DNA of 46,026 nucleotides from Alphaproteobacteria bacterium HGW-Alphaproteobacteria-4 (GTDB lineage: Bacteria > Pseudomonadota > Alphaproteobacteria > Rhodobacterales > Rhodobacteraceae). The stretch is taken from the NCBI GenBank assembly GCA_002842855.1, contig PHEE01000016.1:1-46026 (forward strand), read 5' to 3'. The notes beneath the pieces were generated by a model. That model worked only from the letters and a program-made list of their open reading frames with translations. It searched no databases and had not been told where the DNA came from. A program made the translations under genes and the position numbers. This document shows positions 26,045 through 34,581 of this stretch, piece after piece (within the stretch, counting starts at the first letter, position 1; each line of letters begins with the position of its first letter).

Positions 26045-26302
26045 TCAGGGGCGAGAACACATACGGACCTGATCCCGGATCACGGCGTAGTCGCTCAGCA
26101 TCTCGGCGATGGCCGACCCGTGCGGCAGCCGCGCGAGCTCCTCGGCTGCGCGCGCCTGGAACTCGCGGCTGTACTCTACCACGGGCGGGCAGACGGTCGC
26201 GATGCCGGGCTCAGAACCGACCGTTGCGCAGCCGCTCAGCAAGCTCGTCGCGAGACCTAGGACGACGAGCCGTCGCCTCGAGCATCTGGCGTTGGACATC
26301 AT
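26045..26302 (-). CDS. Rz1-like outer-membrane spanin lipoprotein
   Basis: An 85-aa lipoprotein: a basic start (CSRRR), a hydrophobic signal and the lipobox LLSGC with the lipidated Cys25, then a short periplasmic part. It begins inside the upstream Rz-like gene in another frame, overlapping it by 92 bp. That nested layout is typical of Rz/Rz1 spanin pairs, which fuse inner and outer membranes in the last step of phage lysis. Sequence alone is too variable to prove it, but lipobox, size, overlap and position after an endolysin agree. It ends 26 bp from the convergent DUF411 gene. Confidence 0.75.
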   Translation of the reverse strand: MMSNARCSRRRLVVLGLATSLLSGCATVGSEPGIATVCPPVVEYSREFQARAAEELARLPHGSAIAEMLSDYAVIRDQVRMCSRP

Positions 26303-26465
26303 TGGCTTTCTCCGTGGTCTGAAGGCGTTCAGCGAGGCGTCCCGCTCGCTCGCCGGACCGCCGAAGCGAAAGCAGGAACAGGAGCAGGGCGAGGATGATG
26401 GCGCCGTAGCGCAAAGCGGCCCGCATCCATGGGCTGGCGGCGAACCCGATCAGGAGCGGGGCCAT
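26211..26465 (-). CDS. Rz-like inner-membrane spanin
   Basis: An 84-aa protein with one N-terminal transmembrane helix (about residues 15-33, ALRYGAIILALLLFLLSL) followed by a charged, probably coiled-coil periplasmic stretch rich in Arg, Glu and Gln. This is the design of an i-spanin. The ATG at 26465 overlaps the endolysin stop (TGATG). The Rz1-like lipoprotein starts within its 3' half. The partner assignment rests on layout. Confidence 0.72.
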   Translation of the reverse strand: MAPLLIGFAASPWMRAALRYGAIILALLLFLLSLRRSGERAGRLAERLQTTEKANDVQRQMLEATARRPRSRDELAERLRNGRF

Positions 26466-27139
26466 CACCGCTGCCCTCGGCGCCAGTCATCGAGACGCGC
26501 GTAGATCGTGACCGCGATGCCGCCAAGCGCCACGGCGATGAATACCCAACGCAACGTGTCGAGATACGGCACAAGCGGCAAGATCGCGGTCTGGGTCTCG
26601 GCCAGCACCTGCTGCGCCACCTCGACGCCCGCCGCGCCCAGCGTCGCCACACCGGCTGCCCCACCGCCTTTCATGGTGCGGCTGTCAGCCAGCACCTCGC
26701 GCGCGGGCGGCGTCTCGGCTGCAAATGCCGTCGCCCGGACCGGGAAGCGCTCGCCCCACTGACGCGCCGGGCCGAGGTCGACGTGGATGAAGCCCGAGCG
26801 CGGATAGAAGCCGAAGCCGAGGAACCCGACCTCGCGGGCCGCCGCCTCGAAGGCCACCGGGTCGTGGTTCGCCATGGCGATGTCGAAGGCGGCGCCGTCG
26901 AGGTGCTTGGAGCGGGTCGCGCCGCCGACGGCCCGGTTGTGCTCGGGGCTGCGATAGGCGGAGCGGACGATGAGCGGCTTGCCCAGCCGGTCGCGCAGCG
27001 CCTGCAGCTTGTCGAGCGCGGGCTCGTTGATCAGCAGCTTGCCAGTGCCCCGGCAGGCGATCTCGGCCGGGCTGAAGTTCGGCCAGCGCCAGGTGCTCTC
27101 GGGCACGTCGCGCCAGTGGCGGTGGAAAGTCGTGGTCAT
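26465..27139 (-). CDS. Phage endolysin, peptidase M15_3 type, with C-terminal membrane helix
   Basis: A 224-aa cell-wall peptidase. The M15 (D,D-carboxypeptidase/VanY-like) zinc site is visible: SKHLDGAAFD (His79, Asp86) and FIHVD (His119). The C-terminal third, after an Ala-rich stretch, ends in a transmembrane helix (about 198-216) and a basic tail, so the enzyme is membrane tethered or the tail acts like a holin or release segment. The ATG at 27139 follows GGAGG by five bases; the earlier in-frame TTG is rejected because it overlaps that ribosome site. No separate holin is obvious nearby except the DUF6127 protein. Confidence 0.88.
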   Translation of the reverse strand: MTTTFHRHWRDVPESTWRWPNFSPAEIACRGTGKLLINEPALDKLQALRDRLGKPLIVRSAYRSPEHNRAVGGATRSKHLDGAAFDIAMANHDPVAFEAAAREVGFLGFGFYPRSGFIHVDLGPARQWGERFPVRATAFAAETPPAREVLADSRTMKGGGAAGVATLGAAGVEVAQQVLAETQTAILPLVPYLDTLRWVFIAVALGGIAVTIYARLDDWRRGQR

Positions 27140-27155
27140 GGGGTCCTCCAAAACG

Positions 27156-27177
27156 AAAAACCCGCCTCAAGGGCGGG
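27156..27177 (-). terminator. Rho-independent terminator on minus strand
   Basis: CCCGCC (27161-27166) pairs with GGCGGG (27172-27177) around a five-base loop, and on the minus strand the stem is followed by TTTTT (27160-27156). It lies after the DUF6127 gene and 17 bp before the endolysin start, so the lysis genes may need read-through or their own promoter. Confidence 0.75.
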
Positions 27178-27211
27178 TGCGGTTGGACTGATGAAAGGGG
27201 ATGGGGCGCGG

Positions 27212-27499
27212 CTACGGACCGCCGCCGAAGATCTTCAGCTTGATGGCGATGCCCGCGAGCAGCGCCAGCATGACGCCGGTGGTGATCATGCGGACGGCAG
27301 TCTGCATCGCGGTGCGCCGCACCAGCCGGATGCAGTCCACCAGGGAGCGCAGATCGCGGATGTCGAGCGCGGCCTCGTCGCCGTCGAGCCCGACATCGGC
27401 GAGCGCGCGCTTGGCGCCTTCCTCGGCCGCCCGGGTCAAGATCGCCTCGAACTCGGCGTCGGGCATGCGCACGAAGCCATCGGACCGGGGTGGTGTCAT
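27212..27499 (-). CDS. DUF6127-like protein, possible holin
   Basis: A 95-aa protein with an acidic helical N-terminus (FVRMPDAEFEAILTRAAEEGAKRALADVGL) and a single C-terminal transmembrane helix (about 70-90, MITTGVMLALLAGIAIKL). I associate this pattern with DUF6127 proteins of Rhodobacterales prophages. A membrane helix and location just before the endolysin make a holin or lysis role possible, but this is not shown. The ATG is at 27499. Confidence 0.65.
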   Translation of the reverse strand: MTPPRSDGFVRMPDAEFEAILTRAAEEGAKRALADVGLDGDEAALDIRDLRSLVDCIRLVRRTAMQTAVRMITTGVMLALLAGIAIKLKIFGGGP

Positions 27500-27518
27500 C
27501 GGATCCTCCTTCCGTCGC

Positions 27519-28595
27519 TCAGCCGATCTTGCAGCCCCAGAAGGACGTGTGATCGGCAGCGAAGTAGCCGTCCGCGACCCGAAAATACCCCTGCAGCTCG
27601 ACGGTATCGCCGGCAGTCAGCAGGACCATGGTCTGGAGCCAGATCGCGGTGGCGAGCGAGACATGGGTGGCTGAGATTTCGCCGAGGGAGCCGCGGATTT
27701 CGGTCGTACCGTTCAGCACCAGCCGCCCGCGCATCCGGGCCGTGGCGCTGGCGTTGATCTTGTAGAGCAGCGTCGCGCCAAAGAGGTAGGTGCCGTCCGC
27801 GGGGGCGACGAAGTGGTTGTTCGCGGTGTCGAACGCACCCTGATCGTTATAGTCGGTGTTGTTGAGGCCGATCTTCGTCCAACTCCCGACGCCGACATAG
27901 TTGTCGAAGTTGGTGTACGCCTTGAAGCGCGGCAGCCGGGGCTGGTCGACGATGCCGTTCGCGTTGTCGACGCTGAGCCCGTCGAAGAAGGTGCTGCCGT
28001 CGGCCGAGACTGCGAGCCGGAACCGGTCCGAGCCGAAGAGCCCGACCAGCGCCTTGGTGACGAAGCCGGTCTGCAGCGTCAGGCCGAGGTCATCGCCCGC
28101 AGCCTCCTTGTTCATGGTGTAGAACAGATCGCCTGTCCCGCCCTCGGCCACGGTCTTCGCTGTCCAGAGCGCAGCGTTGAGCTTGGCCGAGAACGGGTTC
28201 GACGTATCCGCGGTGGTGCCGAGCCCGAGCAGCGCCATGTTCTGCAGCGCAGTGGGTGCCGTTCCGATCCAGTCTGCACCGTCGTAGACTAGCAGCAGGC
28301 CCTCGTCCTCGACCCACGCCCGCCAGCCCGTTCGTGGCGGAAGTCGCAGCCAGGCGCCATCGGTCCAGAGCGCGACGTTCAGATCCCAGCCCGCCCAGTC
28401 GCCCGTCGCGCCCGTTCCCACGATGTAACGGTCGCCATCGGCTGGGCTGGCAGGCGGCGCTGTCAGGTCCCGGTCGAGGACGGAGAGCTGGACGAGTCCG
28501 TCGAGGATCCGCAGCGCCTCGTTGTGGGTGACGTGCTTCTGGGCCTGCGCCGCCAGGATGTAGGGCAGCAGGAGATGGGTCGTGGCGTCGGACAT
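27519..28595 (-). CDS. DUF2793 domain-containing phage tail protein
   Basis: A 358-aa protein. The N-terminal 100 residues match DUF2793: LLLPYILAAQAQKHVTHNEALRILDGLVQLSVLDRDL, then PADGDRYIVGTGATGDWAGWD and WRAWVEDEGLLLVYDGADW. The C-terminal half, beta-rich with FVAPADGTYLFGATLLYKINA and GTTEIRGSLGEI, resembles C1q-like trimeric fibre domains. It directly follows the host-specificity gene and is likely a tail fibre or receptor-binding component. The same frame is open far upstream, but the ATG at 28595, 11 bp past the neighbour's stop, fits. Confidence 0.85.
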   Translation of the reverse strand: MSDATTHLLLPYILAAQAQKHVTHNEALRILDGLVQLSVLDRDLTAPPASPADGDRYIVGTGATGDWAGWDLNVALWTDGAWLRLPPRTGWRAWVEDEGLLLVYDGADWIGTAPTALQNMALLGLGTTADTSNPFSAKLNAALWTAKTVAEGGTGDLFYTMNKEAAGDDLGLTLQTGFVTKALVGLFGSDRFRLAVSADGSTFFDGLSVDNANGIVDQPRLPRFKAYTNFDNYVGVGSWTKIGLNNTDYNDQGAFDTANNHFVAPADGTYLFGATLLYKINASATARMRGRLVLNGTTEIRGSLGEISATHVSLATAIWLQTMVLLTAGDTVELQGYFRVADGYFAADHTSFWGCKIG

Positions 28596-28606
28596 GGGAA
28601 AGGCCT

Positions 28607-31600
28607 TCAGAACAAGAGCGTGGCGGTCTTGGGCGCGCCCCGCCCCACGAGGGCGGAGAGCTGGAAGATGCGGACGGTGAGGTTGTCGCCTGGGCCGAGC
28701 GGCGCGCCCCAATCGGCGCTCTGCTGGACGGCGGTGTAGACCGCGCTGGTGGTGGCGGTGCTCAGCACCCGCTTCACGGTGGCGCCATCGACGATTTCGA
28801 CCTCGTAGGCCTCGGTTTCCTCGGCGAGCGGTACGTCGACCGCGCCCCAGTTGTCGGCCGCGAGCGCGCGCGACCGGCGTGTCCAGTGGATCGTCAGATC
28901 GCCGGGACTGCGCGGCTTGCGCCATGGCTGCCCGACATGGGCGACGGAGAACGGCCGCAGCCCCACGCCCACGGGCGTGAAGGCATGCGCCACATAGGTC
29001 TCGTCGCTGACCGGGCGGCTCGCCGGGCCAGTGCGCCAGTTCCAAGGGATGCCGAGATCGGCCTCGGCGATTGGTAGCGTTGCGAGGCTGTCGTCGAGCA
29101 CCACGACCCACGCGCCAGCGGGCGCCGGGTTGCCCATGGCGCTCTCGGTGCCGCGCTGGCCGCGCAGGAGCCGGGTCAGGCGATACCGGCCGGGCGCCAG
29201 CAGTTCCGCCGCGCCCGCCTGAACGATCTCCCAGACGCCGGGCGCACTCTCGATCGCCAGCGCGTTAGCCCCGCCGAACAGCGTCAGGTCGGTGACGCTT
29301 TCCAGCGTGCCAGTCAGCAGATTGACCACCAGCGCATTGCCGAGGTCGAAGCGCGATGTCGGCCCCGCGAAGAAGTCCGAGACCAGCGCACCGATCCGGG
29401 CGCGGCTGCCGAACGTGGTCAGCAACTCGAAGCCATCGGTCGAGGGGCTGCGGAACACCGCCATCTCCCCGGGCCACGGAACCGCGTGCGCCGCCGCAAA
29501 TGGCCGATGCGCTGGCTGGTCCTCGGTCAGCTGCGGCAGGTCCAGCAGCACCGCATCCGGCGCGCCGAACACCACGGCGCGCGTCAGAGAGGCTGCGCGG
29601 GGATCGCCGGGCGGAAGGTCGTAGGTCGCGCGGTCCTGGCGGACCGCCTCGATGCCGCGCGCCTCGGCGTCGGCGATGGAGACCAGCCGCAGATCGACCA
29701 GCCGCCCGTCATGGGCGAGCCCGATCGCGTCGGCAGGATCGAGCGCGAGCCGCGAGGGCGGCAGACGGAACGCCGCAGTCTCGCGCCCCACCCACGCCTC
29801 CATCAGCGCACGGCGGCAGCGCCGCTCGGCCTCCTCGGGCGGCACCGCCATCGGGAAGGACTCGGAGGCGATCCGGGTCGTGTCCACCGTGATGCGCCGG
29901 GCCTCGACGAGGGCCGCGTCGTAATCCTCGTCGGCGCGGGCGATCTGCCACTTCAGCGCCTGCGGCAGTTCGGTCTCCTGGCCGCGGGTCAGTTCCAGCA
30001 CGTCGCCCTCGCGGGCGGCCACCAGATCGTCGGGCGAGAGGGTGGTGACGGAGGCCCGCCCGCGCATGATGAAGCGAATGACGCCCTCGGTCTCGACCGC
30101 GTCGAAGCCGAAATGCCGCGACAGCGTGGTGATCGAGGCGCGCGGGCTTTCGAGCGCCGTGATGGCGTAGCCCTCGACTGCGCCCCAGAGTCCGGTGACG
30201 TCGATCCTCGCCTCGGGCAGCCCCGCGCGCAGGCAGAGGTGCCGGACGAGCGCCGCCAGCGATACCGCCCCGAGCCGCCCCGTCAGCCAGTGGCCGAGCC
30301 GCCAGTTCGCCCCGTCCGTCCAGACGTCAGTGAGCGCCGGGAAGAAGGGATAGGGCCGCGCGTCCCAGGTCCAGGCGGCGCATTCGGGCACATGCACCAT
30401 CCGGCCGCCGTAGACGGAGGATACCGGGTTGTTCGCCGGGATGCCCCACCAGAGATACGTCGCCTCGAGATAGGCGCGCTGGATGGCGTCGTCGCGCCAG
30501 CCCCGCGAGAAATGCGGCGTGAAGCTCTCCGACGACTTCGGGTCGAAGAAGACGTTGGGCTGGTTGGTGCCGCGGTCGATGGCAGGGCAGCCCAACTCGG
30601 TAAACCAGATCGGCTTCGATTGCGGTGCCCACGCCGTCGGTGTCCCGCTCTCCACCCCGCCCGGGCGGTCGCAATGCGCGTTCGACCACCAGGCGCGCAG
30701 ATCCTTGTAGCGGAAGACCCACGGCTTGGCCGCCGCTCCGTCGCTGATCGGCGTGCGCACCTGTGCGGTTCGATCCGCCGCGCTGGCATAGAACCAGTCG
30801 AAGCCTTCGCCGCCCGCAATGTTGCCCTGCAGATAGGCCCGGTCGTAGATCGCGGGCCAGCCCTCGGCCGCGTCGAGATGATCGAACCCGTCGCGCCAGT
30901 CGGAGAGCGGCATATAGTTGTCGATCCCGACGAAATCGATCTCCGGATCGGCCCAGAGCGGGTCGAGGTGGAAGAACACGTCGCCGCTGCCATCGCCCGG
31001 CTGGTGACCGAAATACTCGCTCCAGTCGGCGGCGTATCCGATCTTGGTCCCGGACCCGAGGATCGAGCGCACATCGGCGAGCAGGTCCCGATAAGCCTGC
31101 ACCGCCGGATAGGTGGACGCGCCCGAGCGGATTGTCGTCAGCCCCGGCATCTCGGTGCCGATGAGGAACGCATCGACCCCGCCCGCCGCACCGCACAGAT
31201 GGGCGTAGTGCAGCACCATGCGGCGCAGGCCCCAGTCGCCGGGCGTGCCTGTCCAGGAGACCGACTGACCCGAGACGCTGTAGCTCGCGGACGTCGCCGC
31301 GCCGAACAGCGCCGCCACCTGCGTGGCCGCCGTGGCGGTCTTGTCCACGGTCCCCGCGAAACCTGCCGCCGGAGAACAGGTGATCCGCCCGCGCCAGGGG
31401 AAGGCAGGCTGACCCGCCTCCGCGGCATTGTCGGAATACGGGTTCGGCAGCGTATTGCCGGGCGGGACATCCATCAGGATGAACGGATAGAAGGTCACCC
31501 GCAGCCCGCGCGCCTTCATCTCCTGGATCGCCTGCACCACCGCGAAATCCGACGGCGTGCCGCCATAGACCGGCCGATCCTGATCGTCGCGGCTGACGAG

Positions 31601-32572
31601 GAAGGCACCGGCGCGGCTCACGCCGTTCACCGACCAGCTGGCGGGCGTGGTCGACTTGGCCGACACCTCGACGCCCGGCCGGACCTTGCAGGAGCCCGCG
31701 CGCAGGTCGTCGCCGAACCACGCCACCACGAGGCTGACGCTCTCGACCGCCGGGGCCATGGCCTGCAGCCGGTCCAGCGCCTCCACCATGTCGGTGGAGT
31801 CGGCCAGCGCGTTCAGGTTCTCGGGCACCGTCGCCCCACCACCGGTCTTGCGGATCGCCTGCGTGGCGTAGGTGAACTCGCCCGAGGCCGGGATCATGGT
31901 GACGGCGCGGGTCAGCCCCTCGGCAGTGTCGGGATCGGCGAGCGGGCGGAACACCTCGAAGGACAGCTGCGGCAGGCGGTTGCCATAGGTCGAGAGCGCC
32001 AGCTCCTCGAAGACCACATAGGCCGTGCCGCGATAGGCCGGCGTGCTGGCCGCGCCCATCCTCGCAGCGATGAACGGATCGGCGGTCTGGGCCTCGTCGC
32101 CGGGATACCAGCGCCAGGTGACGCCGGAGAGGTCCATCGGCTTGCCGTCGGCCCAGATGCGCCCGATCCCGGTGATCGGCCCCTCGCAGAGCGCCACGGC
32201 GAAGCTGGCGTAGTAGAGATACTCGGTCGTCCTGACCTTGCCGCCCCCGCCGCCCTTGCCGCCGCCCTGCGTGGTGGTCTTGGTCTCCTCGCGAAAATCG
32301 GTCGCCCAGATGATGTTGCCGCCCAGCCGCATCCGGCCATAGAGCCGCGGGATGACCGCGCCCTCGGTGGCCGAGGTGATGCGCAGCGTGTCGAGCCGCG
32401 CGCCCTCGATCCGCTGGGTCGGCGCCAGTGATGAGATGATCCAGCTGTCCACGACCGAGCCGATGGTGGAGCCGATGAAGCCGCCGATGGTGGCGGCGCT
32501 CACGCCGAGGATCGCGCCGCCGATCGAGCCGCCAATGGCGGCGCCAGCGGCACCGAGGACAAGCGTTGCCAT
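28607..32572 (-). CDS. GTA-type host-specificity tail protein with TIM barrel (baseplate megatron, g15-like)
   Basis: A 1321-aa tail-tip protein. It opens with a Gly/Ala-rich segment (LVLGAAGAAIGGSIGGAIL), then YGRMRLGGNIIWATDFRE, typical of baseplate hub proteins. A TIM-barrel glycoside-hydrolase-like domain lies at roughly 430-730 (DPEIDFVGIDNYMPLSDWRDG and KPIWFTELGCPAIDRGTNQPN), and a Phage-tail_3-like hub region follows. The order and size match the last large gene of the Rhodobacter capsulatus gene transfer agent (g15). It forms the tail tip that contacts the host and may degrade glycan. It starts 9 bp after the peptidase gene. Confidence 0.92.
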   Translation of the reverse strand: MATLVLGAAGAAIGGSIGGAILGVSAATIGGFIGSTIGSVVDSWIISSLAPTQRIEGARLDTLRITSATEGAVIPRLYGRMRLGGNIIWATDFREETKTTTQGGGKGGGGGKVRTTEYLYYASFAVALCEGPITGIGRIWADGKPMDLSGVTWRWYPGDEAQTADPFIAARMGAASTPAYRGTAYVVFEELALSTYGNRLPQLSFEVFRPLADPDTAEGLTRAVTMIPASGEFTYATQAIRKTGGGATVPENLNALADSTDMVEALDRLQAMAPAVESVSLVVAWFGDDLRAGSCKVRPGVEVSAKSTTPASWSVNGVSRAGAFLVSRDDQDRPVYGGTPSDFAVVQAIQEMKARGLRVTFYPFILMDVPPGNTLPNPYSDNAAEAGQPAFPWRGRITCSPAAGFAGTVDKTATAATQVAALFGAATSASYSVSGQSVSWTGTPGDWGLRRMVLHYAHLCGAAGGVDAFLIGTEMPGLTTIRSGASTYPAVQAYRDLLADVRSILGSGTKIGYAADWSEYFGHQPGDGSGDVFFHLDPLWADPEIDFVGIDNYMPLSDWRDGFDHLDAAEGWPAIYDRAYLQGNIAGGEGFDWFYASAADRTAQVRTPISDGAAAKPWVFRYKDLRAWWSNAHCDRPGGVESGTPTAWAPQSKPIWFTELGCPAIDRGTNQPNVFFDPKSSESFTPHFSRGWRDDAIQRAYLEATYLWWGIPANNPVSSVYGGRMVHVPECAAWTWDARPYPFFPALTDVWTDGANWRLGHWLTGRLGAVSLAALVRHLCLRAGLPEARIDVTGLWGAVEGYAITALESPRASITTLSRHFGFDAVETEGVIRFIMRGRASVTTLSPDDLVAAREGDVLELTRGQETELPQALKWQIARADEDYDAALVEARRITVDTTRIASESFPMAVPPEEAERRCRRALMEAWVGRETAAFRLPPSRLALDPADAIGLAHDGRLVDLRLVSIADAEARGIEAVRQDRATYDLPPGDPRAASLTRAVVFGAPDAVLLDLPQLTEDQPAHRPFAAAHAVPWPGEMAVFRSPSTDGFELLTTFGSRARIGALVSDFFAGPTSRFDLGNALVVNLLTGTLESVTDLTLFGGANALAIESAPGVWEIVQAGAAELLAPGRYRLTRLLRGQRGTESAMGNPAPAGAWVVVLDDSLATLPIAEADLGIPWNWRTGPASRPVSDETYVAHAFTPVGVGLRPFSVAHVGQPWRKPRSPGDLTIHWTRRSRALAADNWGAVDVPLAEETEAYEVEIVDGATVKRVLSTATTSAVYTAVQQSADWGAPLGPGDNLTVRIFQLSALVGRGAPKTATLLF

Positions 32573-32581
32573 GCGTGGATC

Positions 32582-33016
32582 TCAGCGTTGCGGGAACAGG
32601 AAGGCGAAGGCGATGCGCCGCCGCCAGGACAGGTTGAGCGGTTCCTCGATGACGCCCAAGCGCTCATAGGCGTGGAGGAAACTGTAAGGACCAGTGAGGA
32701 TCCCGACATGCTTGGCGATGGCTCGGGGCTTCATGCGGAAGATGACCAGCGCGCCGGGTCCGGCGTCGGCGGGCGACACCTCGATCATCATCCGCCGCGC
32801 GCCCTCGGCCAGCACCTCGCGCGGGCCGGTCTCGCCCCAGTCGCGGCTGTAAGGCGGGATCGGGAACGGCTCGGGGCCGACAACCTCGCGCCAGACGCCC
32901 CGCGCGAGGCCGAGGCAGTCGCAGCCGACGCCCCGAAGGCTCGCCTGGTCGTGATAGGGCGTGCCGAGCCATGACCGCGCGATGGCGACGACGCGCGCTG
33001 GGTCGGCGGAGGTCAC
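32582..33016 (-). CDS. NlpC/P60 family peptidase (GTA g14-like)
   Basis: A 144-aa cell-wall peptidase. The catalytic triad of NlpC/P60 enzymes is readable: Cys34 in GCDCLGLARG, His103 in AKHVGILTG and His115 in FLHAYE. In tailed phages and GTAs it sits at the tail tip and opens peptidoglycan during DNA entry. The start is GTG, overlapping the DUF2163 stop (GTGA). Order DUF2460, DUF2163, NlpC/P60, megatron equals GTA g12 to g15. Confidence 0.93.
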   Translation of the reverse strand: MTSADPARVVAIARSWLGTPYHDQASLRGVGCDCLGLARGVWREVVGPEPFPIPPYSRDWGETGPREVLAEGARRMMIEVSPADAGPGALVIFRMKPRAIAKHVGILTGPYSFLHAYERLGVIEEPLNLSWRRRIAFAFLFPQR

Positions 33017-33897
33017 AGCACGCCGCCCGCGTGCCCGCCATCCTTGGTGGCATAGCGCAGGACCGCATCCTGGCCGGGGATGTGCGGGAAACCCCGGAAG
33101 TTGGCGGTGTTGGCGAACTTCGCGCCGCAGGTCTCCATGCGCTTGTCACAGCCCGCGCGGATGGTGAAGCTGTCGTTCTCGGCGATCGCGCGCACCGGCG
33201 CTTCGAGCAGCGTCAGCACCGCGATGCCATCCGTGACGTCATGGCCCAGCACCTCGGTGCGCCGCCCGGCGTTCGCGCCGCTCGTCCATTCGATGGTGCC
33301 GAAGGTGAACCATCCGAAATCGAAGCCGCCGAGCCCCGAGGCGGTGAAGGCCCGGTCGCGCAGCAGATCGATGACGGTGCCCGTGCCCTTGTAGGCGGAA
33401 TCCTCCAGGTCGACGCCGCAGCGGGCGTCCCCGAGCGCGGCATCGCAGGTCGCCTGGAAGGTCCGCCCGACTGTCTGGCCGAGCACATGCGCGAGCGAGC
33501 GCACCTCGGCCACGAAGGCCAGCCGCCCGCGCCGGATCTGGCCGATGGCGCCTCGGCGCATAAGCACGCGCTGGCCGGTGTCGGCCCAGTTCACGCGCCA
33601 GACCTCGACCTCCGCGTTGTCCCAGCGGCCGTCGAGGATGTCGGTCTCGGTGATCCTGTCCGAGGTTAGCACGCCCTCGGCGTCCTGCGCATCCACGGAC
33701 AGGTCCGAGCCTGAACGGACCTCTGAGGCGGTGAGCCCGCTCTCGGGCTCGAACTCCGTCCCGTCGAAGCTCAGCGTCCGGTCGTGATCGGTGAAGCCGA
33801 AACTCGCGCCATCGGCGCGCGTGATCCGCCAGCACCAGGCGAGCGTGGTCGTGCCCTCGTCGAGATGGGACTGCAGGCCGGGGTCGAGCGACTTCAT
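33013..33897 (-). CDS. DUF2163 tail protein (GTA g13-like hub)
   Basis: A 294-aa protein with the DUF2163 N-terminus (LDEGTTTLAWCWRITRADGASFGFTDHDRTLSFDGTEFEP) and a C-terminal phage_BR0599-type domain with CDAALGDARCGVDL and GCDKRMETCGAKFAN. The paired cysteines near 170-178 and 262-270 are typical; in the GTA homologue such cysteines bind an iron-sulfur cluster. It is a baseplate hub component. It overlaps DUF2460 by four bases and the NlpC gene by four. The ATG at 33897 is preferred although the frame is open upstream. Confidence 0.92.
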   Translation of the reverse strand: MKSLDPGLQSHLDEGTTTLAWCWRITRADGASFGFTDHDRTLSFDGTEFEPESGLTASEVRSGSDLSVDAQDAEGVLTSDRITETDILDGRWDNAEVEVWRVNWADTGQRVLMRRGAIGQIRRGRLAFVAEVRSLAHVLGQTVGRTFQATCDAALGDARCGVDLEDSAYKGTGTVIDLLRDRAFTASGLGGFDFGWFTFGTIEWTSGANAGRRTEVLGHDVTDGIAVLTLLEAPVRAIAENDSFTIRAGCDKRMETCGAKFANTANFRGFPHIPGQDAVLRYATKDGGHAGGVL

Positions 33898-34520
33898 CGC
33901 CGGATCTCCAAAAGCGGAATGGAGGTGATCGAGCCGAGCCGCTCGAGATCGAGTGTCACGTCGAGCGCGTCGGTGTCGAAGCGGACCGGCACGTCGAAGG
34001 CGAAGCCCGCGGTGATCGCAACGCCGGAGCCCGGGGCGGTACCGAAGGTGACGACGCCTGTCGTGGTGTCGACCGTCCAGCCGGAAAGCTGCTCGACCCC
34101 GCCAAGCGCGATGCGCACGCTGCCCGCCACCGGCTTGGCGATGGCGCGCGTCCAGGATTGCACGCCCGAGGCGTAGCGCTTGACCAGCTGGAAGGCGGTC
34201 GTCGCGCCGTCGCCGATGCCGAGGGCCTGGTCGGTCGGCGATGGCGTGCCCGAAGGCAGGCAGGATTTGTGGTCGCCCCAGTCCTTGAAGCGGAAACCGT
34301 GGAGCCGACCGTTGCGCGCCTCGAAGAAGGCGACGACCGCGGCAAGATCGTCGGCGCGGCGGATGCCGTAGGCGACATCGTAGCGGCGGCGCGAATTGGC
34401 CCAGCTGGCGTTGCGCTGCTCGTCGCCCGAGGCGAGCTCGACGATCTGGGTGCGCCGCTCCGGCCCGCCACGGGCGCCTCGGCTGATGTTGTCGGGAAAC
34501 CGGACCTCGTGAAACGCCAT
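33894..34520 (-). CDS. DUF2460 distal tail protein (GTA g12-like)
   Basis: A 208-aa protein of the DUF2460 family: FHEVRFPDNISRGARGGPERRTQIVELASGDEQRN at the start, RRRYDVAYGIRRADDLAAVVAFFEARNGRLHGFRFKDW in the middle. It is the distal tail ring that joins the tube to the baseplate hub. The TGA of this gene overlaps the DUF2163 ATG. It lies 61 bp after the tape measure gene. Confidence 0.93.
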   Translation of the reverse strand: MAFHEVRFPDNISRGARGGPERRTQIVELASGDEQRNASWANSRRRYDVAYGIRRADDLAAVVAFFEARNGRLHGFRFKDWGDHKSCLPSGTPSPTDQALGIGDGATTAFQLVKRYASGVQSWTRAIAKPVAGSVRIALGGVEQLSGWTVDTTTGVVTFGTAPGSGVAITAGFAFDVPVRFDTDALDVTLDLERLGSITSIPLLEIRR

Positions 34521-34581
34521 CAAGTCTCTCCATGGTTCGTGCTCTGGCCCCCGCAACCGGTTCCCACTTGCGGGGTCGCAC

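Noticed and set aside
29486..32431. A 981-codon open frame on the plus strand opposite the megatron gene.
   Set aside because: It is Arg/Gly/Asp-rich shadow coding from high third-position GC in the real minus-strand gene, which has clear domains.
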